IMG/VR virus record: IMGVR_UViG_3300025508_000054
Span: 1 to 36,730 of that record
Source of the DNA: a virus
Length of the DNA stretch: 36,730 nucleotides
Reading direction: 5' to 3' (one strand)
The position numbers and the translations under genes were made by a program. The notes beneath the pieces are model-generated. The model did no database searches. It was not told where the DNA came from and saw nothing but the letters and a program-made list of their open reading frames with translations. Shown piece by piece: positions 22,572-30,139 of the stretch (the first letter of the stretch is position 1; every line of letters starts with the position of its first letter).

Positions 22572-22742
22572 CTATTTTGTTTTTCCAAATAAATCAAGAC
22601 TTGGCATTACGACATTTACATCTTGAGCCATGTCCTCTGCCTTATAACCTTTAGCTTCCCAGTCTTTTCTTTCCTTAAAAAGCTCTCCAGTTTCCTTGTG
22701 TCTATACGTTGTTTCTACTTTTGCTGGTTTTAATACTTCCAT
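22572..22742 (-). CDS. Small structural-region protein (56 aa)
   Basis: ATG 22742-22740 to TAG 22574-22572. The product begins MEVLKPAKVETTYRHKETGE, with a charged region and DWEAKGYKAED, and ends VVMPSLDLFGKTK. It is probably a compact single-domain protein; no family is recognised. Its ATG overlaps the stop of the preceding gene by one base (TAATG), and the next gene starts 10 bases later. A minor virion or assembly role is suggested only by the position within the virion block. Confidence 0.65.
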   Translation of the reverse strand: MEVLKPAKVETTYRHKETGELFKERKDWEAKGYKAEDMAQDVNVVMPSLDLFGKTK

Positions 22743-23071
22743 TATACTGTTACCTCTTTCTTAATATTTAGATAGCTTATAGCTACGTCAAATGAATCAG
22801 TGGTGCTGGATAATACTGTAAAAGCATCGCCTCCCTCTACCACCAAAGGTTGGGTTAATAATTCTGTCGTAACATTAGCAGTTAGTGCTGCTGATTTAAT
22901 TGCAGTAATACTATTGTTTGTAACAGTCACACTTGGAGTGCCTGCAGATGTAACTAAAATAGATTTAATAACATATGTCTCACTTACCAAAGGATTGCCA
23001 GATCCAAAAGGAGTTAACGCAGCTCCACTTGTACTATTATCTACACCTACAAATTTAAATTGATTTGCCAT
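22742..23071 (-). CDS. Beta-rich small virion protein (109 aa)
   Basis: The product starts MANQFKFVGVDNSTSGAALT and is made of Thr/Val/Ser-rich strands (YVIKSILVTSAGTPSVTV, TANVTTELLTQPLVV) without charge clusters. This is typical of small phage head-tail or tail decoration beta sandwiches. It shows TAATG overlaps at both ends, so it is translationally coupled to its neighbours. It lies just after the tail hub-like gene in transcription order. The precise role is unknown. Confidence 0.65.
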   Translation of the reverse strand: MANQFKFVGVDNSTSGAALTPFGSGNPLVSETYVIKSILVTSAGTPSVTVTNNSITAIKSAALTANVTTELLTQPLVVEGGDAFTVLSSTTDSFDVAISYLNIKKEVTV

Positions 23072-23235
23072 TAATTTATAAAGAAGTTAAATGCTTCTAC
23101 TTCATCCTTTAAATCTTCTTGGTATGTTGTATTTAATTTTTCCACAATAGCGTCTAAATCTCTAACTTGAGATTCTGCTACTTGTAAATTATATTCTGAT
23201 TCTGGTCTAGTAATTACTTGTACTATTTTTGCCAT
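23071..23235 (-). CDS. Small acidic helical protein (54 aa)
   Basis: ATG 23235-23233 to TAA 23073-23071. The product begins MAKIVQVITRPESEYNLQVA and is an acidic amphipathic helix over most of its length, ending EVEAFNFFIN. It shows TAATG overlaps with both neighbours. A small chaperone or linker for the adjacent tail hub is possible. No family is recognised. Confidence 0.65.
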   Translation of the reverse strand: MAKIVQVITRPESEYNLQVAESQVRDLDAIVEKLNTTYQEDLKDEVEAFNFFIN

Positions 23236-25412
23236 TATCTTCTTCCGTCTGGTTGTGTATCTAATCTAAACGTTCCTAGTTTCCAACTTTGAGATGTAGA
23301 AGTGTTTTCTATTTTTAAAGCAATTGCTCTAGCTCTAGCACGTGTATCTACTTTGGTAGTAGAGGATGTAATATCAAAAGGACCTAAAGAAGAACCTGCT
23401 TGACTATCATTAGGATAGTTTCTTAATTCTAATGTAATTCTAGTAGTACCTGTTTGAGCAATAAAGTCAGGTATAAATCTTCTAATCTTCATTATAAATT
23501 CACCATCTCCTTTAAAAGTTGCAACTCCTGTTTGTTGTCCAGTTGATGAACGAGCTTGTGTAATATCAAAATCTCCTGACTCAATGTTTGCAGTAATAGC
23601 TGAGATCACACCATTTTTTATTTGATCAGTTCCTGTTTCGTGTTCAAAATATATTGAGGTCCCATCTGTGTTACCTACAACATCAAATGATGTATCTGTT
23701 CCTGCATCATATTCTAATGCATGAGGTAAACCAAACACAGCAGAATCTTCCCACATAGTTCTAGCTAATGTTCCATTAGTCCAAACCGGTCTTTGTGGAG
23801 AAGAGTCAAAATAATTATAAGAAACTACTCTGTTAACAACTGAAGATGAAGACGTTGGATAAAACCACATAACTTCACCAAAAAGATTATTTAGTCCAGC
23901 TGACACCATTTGATTACCAGAATCTAAATTTATATCATCATAAACATGATCTTCTACTAAACAAGGTAAAGATTCTAATCTACCTGCATATCTAAAGAAA
24001 CCATTCTCTGACATCCAATACGCAGCACCATCAACTTCTACACATGCATTCTGTCCAACCAATCCACAGTTAGTTCCGACTTGTGCAAACGCAAACGTAA
24101 ATGGTTGACCTACAAAACGTTGTGTGAATAACGCTGTGTCAGTCCAAACATAAATAGCATCACGACCTCTAATTGCTCCTCTGATCTGTGATCCGTCGGC
24201 CAGTCTTTGTGTGCCGGCTGTGTTAGTTGCTGTAGGTATATAAGTGTTTATATCTTCTTGGTCCGAGAATCTAATAAACATATTATCTTGTGTGCTTGGT
24301 GATCCAATAGTTGTTTCTGTTCCAAAAAATACTAAGTGTCTATCCGGTGTAGATACAACCATGTGTCTTGATGCTGTTGGTGCACCAGATATAATTGTTG
24401 CTCTGTCAGAAGTTGCAGTTGCTGATGCAGAGTCCCATTGAAAAACTTCTCCATCATGAATTAAACATATAGCTTTGTCACCAAAGTTATCTAATGACCA
24501 CATACCAGGTTCAAGAACTAAGTCACCAGAAGCAGCTTCGCCCCATGCAACATAATTACTTGTGTCTGTTATTGTAGCACCATCACTGTGTGAAGCTGCA
24601 GTTGTATTTCTAACACCTCTTGTAACACCTGTTAAAGTATTACCTGATATACCTGTGTAAGACATTTCTTCTGTTCCTATTAAAATAAAGTTTGTTCCTG
24701 AACTTGGAAACGATCCTACATCCGCTAATACAATAGTTGTTGTTGAAGAATTTATAGCACCATTTAAAGTTGTAGTAAGTGGTCCTACTTGTTCTCCTCC
24801 CCACGTGCCTAATCCATAACCAAATCCTTTTGCTTGCACAGCAGGTCCAACAGTATAATAATGTTGTACTCTTATACCACCCGATGTTGTTGCACCACTT
24901 CCTGATTCATTAGAAGGCATTGTAATGGTGATTGTTGTACTGTTTGGTACAGAAGTGACCATAAATTTTTTATCATCAAAATCAGAGGCTGTATAGTTTG
25001 AGTTTGTTATTGTAGAAAAATTATCTAATAAAACAATATCATCTTCTTGAATATTATGATCTGTAGAAAAAGTTATTGTAACCGTAGGCGAGCCATTAGT
25101 AGTTGAAAAAGCATTGCTCAATGTTGTAGTAGATTTGATAGGGTGTATGTCATAAAATACACCACCAGAATATGCGTATAAAATTCTGTTAGTTCCTATA
25201 ATAGAATATTTTCTACCTAAACTATTTATAAAATGATGAAGACCTCTACCGGCTCCTGTTAATTTATCTGCTCCTAGTTGTCTCCAACCACCTATTTTTT
25301 CAGGTGTTCCATATCTAAATCTAACATTATCACAATCTACCCATTGACCTTCTGCTCCGGTAGGTGTGATTTGTTTATTAATACCTGGTTGAAAACCTAT
25401 TTTCTGCAACAT
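23235..25412 (-). CDS. Tail hub/nozzle-like structural protein (725 aa)
   Basis: The product begins MLQKIGFQPGINKQITPTGA. WVDCDNVRFRYGTPEKIGGW and GLHHFINSLGRKYSIIGTN are signatures of a marine phage tail protein family. The rest is beta-rich with repeated blades (AYSGGVFYDI, DRHLVFFGTE, RGRDAIYVWTDTALF), suggesting a beta-propeller like T7 gp12 or P22 gp10 hub proteins. I set the start at ATG 25412 (AGGA five bases upstream). A longer frame from TTG 25466 would cross the 19-bp hairpin and is unlikely. It is the first gene after the oxygenase cluster. The family call is by motif memory; the role is inferred. Confidence 0.75.
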   Translation of the reverse strand: MLQKIGFQPGINKQITPTGAEGQWVDCDNVRFRYGTPEKIGGWRQLGADKLTGAGRGLHHFINSLGRKYSIIGTNRILYAYSGGVFYDIHPIKSTTTLSNAFSTTNGSPTVTITFSTDHNIQEDDIVLLDNFSTITNSNYTASDFDDKKFMVTSVPNSTTITITMPSNESGSGATTSGGIRVQHYYTVGPAVQAKGFGYGLGTWGGEQVGPLTTTLNGAINSSTTTIVLADVGSFPSSGTNFILIGTEEMSYTGISGNTLTGVTRGVRNTTAASHSDGATITDTSNYVAWGEAASGDLVLEPGMWSLDNFGDKAICLIHDGEVFQWDSASATATSDRATIISGAPTASRHMVVSTPDRHLVFFGTETTIGSPSTQDNMFIRFSDQEDINTYIPTATNTAGTQRLADGSQIRGAIRGRDAIYVWTDTALFTQRFVGQPFTFAFAQVGTNCGLVGQNACVEVDGAAYWMSENGFFRYAGRLESLPCLVEDHVYDDINLDSGNQMVSAGLNNLFGEVMWFYPTSSSSVVNRVVSYNYFDSSPQRPVWTNGTLARTMWEDSAVFGLPHALEYDAGTDTSFDVVGNTDGTSIYFEHETGTDQIKNGVISAITANIESGDFDITQARSSTGQQTGVATFKGDGEFIMKIRRFIPDFIAQTGTTRITLELRNYPNDSQAGSSLGPFDITSSTTKVDTRARARAIALKIENTSTSQSWKLGTFRLDTQPDGRR

Positions 25413-25421
25413 AAAAATCCT

Positions 25422-25474
25422 ATAATATTTAGGCAGGAGACGATGTATGGTGGAATCTCCTGCCAAAATATTAT
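25422..25474 (-). promoter_or_regulatory. Long hairpin between oxygenase cluster and tail hub gene
   Basis: The arms ATAATATTT-A-GGCAGGAGA (25422-25440) and TCTCCTGCC-A-AAATATTAT (25456-25474) pair over 18 of 19 positions with one mismatch and a 15-base loop. On the minus-strand RNA the stem ends directly before AGGATTTTT and the ATG at 25412, so the ribosome site abuts it. It could be a terminator (five U's follow AGGA), an RNase III processing site, or a stability element. No new promoter is visible after it, so complete termination would silence the genes downstream. Partial termination or processing is therefore more likely. Confidence 0.65.
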
Positions 25475-25483
25475 TCTACTACA

Positions 25484-26122
25484 TTATTTAGTAAATTTAA
25501 AGCCTTTAAACCATTGAGGTAAGCCTAAATGTAGACGTTCGTCAAACATATTTTCTTTAGCTCCAGATGTTTTTATATCATTATAATGTAAGAAAACTTG
25601 AACACACTCATCACCTTTAAATTTTTTTCTCCAATGCTCTAACTCACATCCTCTGTAGACTAACATATCACCTGGTCTTAAATCTACTTTAACACCTTTC
25701 ATACCTTCTTTACCAGAAGGTTCTAAATAGATTGGCCAGTTATCACCACCTAGATTCATGGTAGTTGATATCTCACAACTAAACCTATCTTTATGTCTTT
25801 TTAACTCATGGCCTTTTTTATAGACTCTAGCATAAGTGTAGGCAGGGTATAATTTTAAATTAGTTGTTTTTTCCATAATGGGTTGGCATTTTAACATTAA
25901 AGTTTCCGCAGCAATATCTGAATAATTACTATAAGATCCTGGAACTTGTAATGTTTCATTTTCATAATATCCAAGGAGTCTTTCAAAAGGAGACATGTAT
26001 CTTGCTTTTATACAAGTATCATATACTTGATTTTTCATTACAAAATAATTAGCTAAAAAAGAAGCTAGTTCTTTTGAAATTGCTTTACGTATAATTATAT
26101 ATTTATCTTTTTTAAAACTCAT
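25484..26122 (-). CDS. 2OG-Fe(II) oxygenase (212 aa), last of the cluster
   Basis: The HxD motif is H110-K-D112 in KRHKDRFSCEIST. The distal ligand is H163 in LEHWR, after the GDMLVYRG strand. TTMNLGGDNWPIYLEPSG is the typical major-strand hairpin of phage and bacterial 2OG oxygenases. R113 and the VQVFLHYN strand complete the fold. Its start overlaps the preceding oxygenase gene by four bases (ATGA). Cyanophage relatives exist next to tail genes, substrates unknown. The hairpin at 25422-25474 follows its stop. Confidence 0.85.
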   Translation of the reverse strand: MSFKKDKYIIIRKAISKELASFLANYFVMKNQVYDTCIKARYMSPFERLLGYYENETLQVPGSYSNYSDIAAETLMLKCQPIMEKTTNLKLYPAYTYARVYKKGHELKRHKDRFSCEISTTMNLGGDNWPIYLEPSGKEGMKGVKVDLRPGDMLVYRGCELEHWRKKFKGDECVQVFLHYNDIKTSGAKENMFDERLHLGLPQWFKGFKFTK

Positions 26123-26748
26123 TTAATTACCTGATTTACATCTAAAATTATATTACCTGATATACTTACTCTAGTTTTATTAGAAGTATAAAAAGGATAC
26201 ACTTGGTGTCCTCTATTAGCTGTAAAAAATAACATAGTGCCTTCATCTTCTGGGTTTAAATGATAGTCATGCGTGCAAATTCTACCTGAAGAATTTGTAT
26301 AAAATAACTGAAATGTATTTGGATAAGCACAATTAGCATGATCAACAAAAGGTAATTTTTTTTCTTTATCATAACGAGCAGGTATCTTCATCCAAACTAC
26401 AAAAGAAAAAAGACCTGAATGAGTATGGAAAGGATTAAACTCATGTTTCTTTTGAAAATTTACCCAAAGACTTTCCATTTTAAAAGCACAATTATTATTT
26501 AAAATTTTAGGAATTAACCACGTGCCACAGATAGGTTGATCCATATATTCTTCAATAGTAGGTAATACTTCTTTTTCAAAAAACCAATTGTTTTTATCTT
26601 CAAGAAAAAAAGAACTATTTATTTGACCAACTAATTCTTTATTCCAATTTTGTTTTTTATTTTTAATATAACTGTTTAATCTATCTAAAGTTTCTTTAGA
26701 AAGTTTTCTTTGTACTACACCTGGATCATTAAAATTTACTATAGTCAT
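26119..26748 (-). CDS. 2OG-Fe(II) oxygenase-like protein, HxH type (209 aa)
   Basis: NPFHTHSGLFSFVVWM (residues 105-120) gives H108-T-H110 as proximal ligands, a variant of HxD found in the 2OG-FeII_Oxy_5-like group. GTMLFFTANRGHQVYPF provides the distal H181, and R193 in KTRVSISGNI is the candidate 2OG ligand. The FNDPGVVQRKLSKET start and Trp-rich ENLWV-like middle (MESLWVNFQ) are the substrate-shaping part. Four bases separate it from the upstream member. Sequence identity to the neighbours is low outside the core, so these are divergent paralogues rather than recent copies. Confidence 0.8.
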   Translation of the reverse strand: MTIVNFNDPGVVQRKLSKETLDRLNSYIKNKKQNWNKELVGQINSSFFLEDKNNWFFEKEVLPTIEEYMDQPICGTWLIPKILNNNCAFKMESLWVNFQKKHEFNPFHTHSGLFSFVVWMKIPARYDKEKKLPFVDHANCAYPNTFQLFYTNSSGRICTHDYHLNPEDEGTMLFFTANRGHQVYPFYTSNKTRVSISGNIILDVNQVIK

Positions 26749-26752
26749 TAAT

Positions 26753-27394
26753 TTATTTTATGTTATCTATTATTGAATTTTCAACAGCTTGTATATTCCA
26801 ATGTATAAACCTAAAAGGTTCTTTTCCATAGTCTACCGCAAACTCGTGTTCTAAGTATCCTGGAAATATAACTAAAGTTCCTGGTTCAGGTTTCATATGA
26901 AACTGTTCGTGACCTGCCCATACACCGTTGATGTCTGGTTTCATTTTTAATTTTGTAGATCTTGCACCAGTTTTTGGTTCGTGAAATACAGGATAAGAAG
27001 TTTTATCACTGCATTTTAAAAAATAAAATCCTGATACGTGTTGGTTCCAATGTATGTGCGCAGAGTGATGACCACCACCTTTCTTAGCAAATTCTTGTAC
27101 CCACATTTCATTAAATACAAGAGTGTATTTATTCATATCGTAACCTTGTTGATCTAAATATTCCCAAGACTGTTGACCAACATATTTTTTAAAATCTAAA
27201 AAATTATTATCTGTAACTAAAGAAGGTGTGTGGTAAGATCTTCCAAAGTCTCCATTTTTTTTTATATGTTCTTTAGCTTCTTTAGTGGCTTTAGCTTTTT
27301 TTATATGTTTGTTAGATGCTTTATTTAAAGAACTTAAAAACTCTGTTTTAAGTTCAGTCCAAATTGGTGTCCAAAAAAAATTACTTTTATTCAT
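26753..27394 (-). CDS. 2OG-Fe(II) oxygenase, 2OG-FeII_Oxy_5-like (213 aa)
   Basis: HSAHIHWNQHVSGFYFLK (110-127) contains H113-I-H115, the core of this subfamily. GTLVIFPGYLEHEFAVDYG supplies the distal H183, and R195 in FRFIHWNI is the 2OG-binding candidate. A Lys/Ala-rich N-terminal helix (about 20-47) and the region around WEYLDQQGYDM form the variable front. Its start overlaps the upstream hydroxylase stop by one base (TAATG), so the two are translationally coupled. The role is most likely hydroxylation of a protein or small molecule; the substrate is unknown. Confidence 0.85.
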   Translation of the reverse strand: MNKSNFFWTPIWTELKTEFLSSLNKASNKHIKKAKATKEAKEHIKKNGDFGRSYHTPSLVTDNNFLDFKKYVGQQSWEYLDQQGYDMNKYTLVFNEMWVQEFAKKGGGHHSAHIHWNQHVSGFYFLKCSDKTSYPVFHEPKTGARSTKLKMKPDINGVWAGHEQFHMKPEPGTLVIFPGYLEHEFAVDYGKEPFRFIHWNIQAVENSIIDNIK

Positions 27395-28026
27395 TATTTA
27401 AATGGGTTTCCTAAATTCCATACTACTAAACTGTACCTTGATCCTTTCGTTATTGGTTTAACTCTATGCCATACAAATGAAGGAAATACAACAATAGATC
27501 CTTTTGGTAATATTTGTTTTGCTTTCATTACATGTTTAGACTCGTCTCTCATAGGTGGATCATAATTTCTAGCATCAAATTCCAACTCTCCACCCTCATA
27601 CTCAGAACCATCTGATAACTGACAAGTCATAGATAGTTTTCTAACTTTACCATGATGAGGTGTATTAGGTTTGTTGTATGGACTTCTCCAAGAGTCACAA
27701 TGCCAATCATAATGTTGGTTTAATTTATACTTAGTAAATTGTGCTTCTTCTGTTCTTTCCCATTGAAAATTCCACCCTGCTTGTTTATTTGCTAGATGCA
27801 CGTAAGGTAAAATTTCGTTGTATATCCAAGTCTCATCTAACCAAACTATGTCAGAGTTCCTAGTATTTTTTAAATTTCTTACTTCTTTTTTATTTAATTT
27901 TTTATCCATAAAGTCTCCTGTTGTCGCTATAGCTTCTTCTTTTTGTAAACCATATTGAATAACATCATCACAAAACTTAATAGGTAAAGCACTTTTAAAA
28001 TACCAATAATAATTAAATAAATTCAT
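27394..28026 (-). CDS. Prolyl-4-hydroxylase / PKHD-like 2OG oxygenase (210 aa)
   Basis: This is the clearest canonical member. H109-C-D111 sits in NQHYDWHCDSW, GSIVVFPSFVWHRVKPI carries the distal H187, and G195-S-R197-YSLVVWNLG provides the 2OG-binding Arg. LSMTCQLSDGSEYEGGELEF is the standard strand pair seen in PiuC/YbiX-type hydroxylases and phage P4H proteins. The first gene of the cluster (28013-28516) overlaps its start by 14 bases. The family hydroxylates prolyl residues or small peptides in some organisms; the substrate here is unknown. Confidence 0.9.
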   Translation of the reverse strand: MNLFNYYWYFKSALPIKFCDDVIQYGLQKEEAIATTGDFMDKKLNKKEVRNLKNTRNSDIVWLDETWIYNEILPYVHLANKQAGWNFQWERTEEAQFTKYKLNQHYDWHCDSWRSPYNKPNTPHHGKVRKLSMTCQLSDGSEYEGGELEFDARNYDPPMRDESKHVMKAKQILPKGSIVVFPSFVWHRVKPITKGSRYSLVVWNLGNPFK

Positions 28027-28516
28027 AAGTTATAGTTTGTACATAATTTAAATCATGTGTTTGATTGTTTTGTAAATGATACATACAAGTTGAAGGAAAC
28101 ATTATAAATTTATTATCCGTAAGATCTATATCCCAAGATCTTCCTTTACCTCTATTATCATCGTAATATATTCTTACACTACATTCTTCTGTTTTTAACC
28201 CATACAACATTGTAAAATCTGGTGAGTTAAGTAAATCTACAGGATTTACATTTATAATAGGTTGTGAGGTTTGTCCTGGTTTATAAGCATCTACCCAAGT
28301 ATCTTTACTTCCAATTGATAATTTATATTTTATTTTTAGGTGTTCTCGTATGTAAGTATCTAACATATCCCATTCTCTACTAAATTTAAATTTAGAATTA
28401 GATAACTCTGCTTTTACACCATCTAATATTAAAGAACCTCTTTGTATCTCAAAGTTTTCTGGCATTGAAACATCGCCATAATATATAGGTATTTCTGTTA
28501 AAACTATTTTATGCAT
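28013..28516 (-). CDS. Degenerate 2OG-oxygenase-fold protein (167 aa), first of the cluster
   Basis: The C-terminal half has the layout of the neighbouring oxygenases: a WVDAYKPGQTSQP segment, then CSVRIYYDD, then NKFIMFPSTCMYHLQNNQ and a closing strand TITYEFI. H147 sits at the distal-ligand position, but the usual HxD/HxH after the WV-x-YK-x-G turn is replaced by TSQPIINV, and no Arg is seen in the final strand. It therefore probably cannot bind iron and 2OG normally. It may be a structural or regulatory partner, or a decaying paralogue. A promoter lies just upstream (28542-28569). Confidence 0.6.
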   Translation of the reverse strand: MHKIVLTEIPIYYGDVSMPENFEIQRGSLILDGVKAELSNSKFKFSREWDMLDTYIREHLKIKYKLSIGSKDTWVDAYKPGQTSQPIINVNPVDLLNSPDFTMLYGLKTEECSVRIYYDDNRGKGRSWDIDLTDNKFIMFPSTCMYHLQNNQTHDLNYVQTITYEFI

Positions 28517-28538
28517 AATCTTTCTGATCCATACATTA

Positions 28539-28569
28539 ATTAATATATAGAATATTAATAAAAAGTCAA
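28539..28569 (-). promoter_or_regulatory. Promoter of the oxygenase cluster with inverted repeat over the -10
   Basis: On the minus strand TTGACT (28569-28564), a 16-base spacer and TATATT (28547-28542) predict a start near 28535, about 20 bases before ATG 28516 with AGAAAG as ribosome site. The 8-bp inverted repeat ATTAATAT/ATATTAAT (28539-28546 and 28552-28559, 5-base spacer) covers the -10. The -35 directly follows the stop codon (28572-28570) of the upstream virion gene, as at 2093-2096. Confidence 0.6.
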
Positions 28570-29034
28570 CTATGCTAAATTATCGACTGCAATCCAACCT
28601 GTAGAATTATCAGCTTGATAAGCTGACTCATCCCATTGGTATTCCCAGTGATGTGTATTTGCGTTATTTTGATTTTCTTGTTCTGTTGTTAAATCTGGTT
28701 TTTCTAAAGGTGGTACCCATCCAAGAGTTACTCTTGTCCAAGATGCATAAGGTTTTGGAGGAATAAAAACATTATTACTTGGGTCCCAAATAAAACCTAC
28801 CCCTGCGTAATTTCCTCTAAATGCTTTTGAGTCGTCACCAGATTTATGTTTATTTCCATATGTGTTATAAGAAGTTTTAATCCAAAGATGTGCAGGCCAG
28901 TTATTATTTTTTTCTAAATATGCTTGTCCTACTGATTCAGTTTCTACGCCTTCTTCATTTTGACAATCTGAATCATTTAAAGTAAGTACACCTAAAACTA
29001 TATTCTCTTCTGATATTTTTGCAAAGTGTGCCAT
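28570..29034 (-). CDS. Virion-associated protein of a marine T4-like/podovirus family (154 aa)
   Basis: The product starts MAHFAKISEENIVLGVLTLN. The motif IKTSYNTYGNKH, then SKAFRGNYAGVGFIWD, then FIPPKPYASW is a well-conserved pattern of cyanophage and pelagiphage virion proteins, which I recognise from many genomes. The C-terminus is Trp/Asn/Gln-rich. It is probably a tail-associated or fibre accessory protein. It is separated by only two bases from the Gly-rich adhesin gene and is the last gene before the oxygenase promoter. Confidence 0.75.
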   Translation of the reverse strand: MAHFAKISEENIVLGVLTLNDSDCQNEEGVETESVGQAYLEKNNNWPAHLWIKTSYNTYGNKHKSGDDSKAFRGNYAGVGFIWDPSNNVFIPPKPYASWTRVTLGWVPPLEKPDLTTEQENQNNANTHHWEYQWDESAYQADNSTGWIAVDNLA

Positions 29035-29036
29035 AA

Positions 29037-30128
29037 TTATTCCTGGAACCTATATCTTATTACAACGACTCCTGAACCACCAGCGCCACCTTGATTTTCT
29101 CTATCTGTTTGTGGATTACCTGTATGAGGTCCTGGAGGATTACAAGTTGCTCCCACGGGTGAACCACCTCCGCCACCAAGATTAGTGCCACCTGAAGTTG
29201 CTAAAACTACATTTCCAGAACCTGGACCTGTAGTAGTTCCTGAGTTTCCTCCACCACCTGGACCACCAAGTCCTTTATTTCCATTATTTTGAATTGTTCC
29301 TTGTTGTCTCATTCCGCCACCACCGCCACCACCTCTTGTAACAGATGATCCTGTAATACTAGAAGCTGTGCCGTTTCCACCATTTCCACCTTTCATATTA
29401 GGAATAGGTACGCTAGAAGGTATTTGCACTCCTGCACCTTGTGCGCCACCACCGCCACCGGCACCATTATCATTAGCGTTTCCGCCACCGTTTCCACCGC
29501 CATCAGTTCCTTGAGCTGGACTTGTAGGAGGTACATTTCCACTTCTACCTGCAGTAGTAGTTCTACCACCACCGCCACCTGATCCACCACACATAGGGTT
29601 TCCTCCACCCCCTGCTGAAGTTATTGTTGAAAAAACTGAATTTGTACCTGAACCTTGAGGAGATGTAGTTGGTGGATTAACTGCGTTAATAAACCAAGGT
29701 GCACCTCCAGCGCCAACTGTAACTGGTACAGGTGATTCAACTGGTAAAGAAGCACAAGATGTTTTTGCTAGTGGGCTATTAGTCCATGGACCAGATACAG
29801 GCACTTCATGAGATTCTCTATAACCTCCAGCACCTCCACCTCCGGACATTGGACCGGCTCCACCGCCGCCACCGGCTAAAACCAAGTAATCAACTTTTGC
29901 TAAATCTCCGCTTCCAGCTGAAACACAAAAAGTTCCTGGACCAGTAAAAACGTGTACTTTAAAATTAGTATCTACTGTTGTTACAGTTCCACCAGTTGCT
30001 GCAATGTATGCATCTGGTTTTCCTCCGGCACCAAATCCTAAAACTTGATAACCAAAAGATTTACCTCTAGATTGTTTTTTTTTAGAACCTTTTCCAGTTA
30101 TTATAAATGGATTTTCTACATCTTTCAT
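29037..30128 (-). CDS. Glycine-rich tail adhesin / fibre tip protein (363 aa)
   Basis: Residues 1-75 form a head domain (GKSFGYQVLGFGAGGKPDAY, then TVDTNFKVHVFTGPGTF). From about residue 80 the chain is dominated by GGGGG, GGxGG and GN runs with short Pro/Thr/Ser-rich links. It ends in GGSGVVVIRYRF, the terminal motif of Gly-rich phage tail proteins. Such domains pack as polyglycine-II helix bundles in T-even-like adhesins and determine host receptor binding. Local GC is high because of GGN codons. The protein is a plausible host-range determinant. Confidence 0.8.
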   Translation of the reverse strand: MKDVENPFIITGKGSKKKQSRGKSFGYQVLGFGAGGKPDAYIAATGGTVTTVDTNFKVHVFTGPGTFCVSAGSGDLAKVDYLVLAGGGGGAGPMSGGGGAGGYRESHEVPVSGPWTNSPLAKTSCASLPVESPVPVTVGAGGAPWFINAVNPPTTSPQGSGTNSVFSTITSAGGGGNPMCGGSGGGGGRTTTAGRSGNVPPTSPAQGTDGGGNGGGNANDNGAGGGGGAQGAGVQIPSSVPIPNMKGGNGGNGTASSITGSSVTRGGGGGGGMRQQGTIQNNGNKGLGGPGGGGNSGTTTGPGSGNVVLATSGGTNLGGGGGSPVGATCNPPGPHTGNPQTDRENQGGAGGSGVVVIRYRFQE

Positions 30129-30139
30129 AATTTTTATCC

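Noticed and set aside
25413-25466. TTG start adding 18 residues to the tail hub protein
   Set aside because: It would place the long hairpin inside the coding region. ATG 25412 has AGGA at proper spacing and a family-like N-terminus.
29130-29900. Repeated CCACC/CCGCCACC units resembling a tandem repeat or CRISPR-like array
   Set aside because: They are codons of the glycine-rich adhesin read on the opposite strand; units are irregular and there are no spacers.
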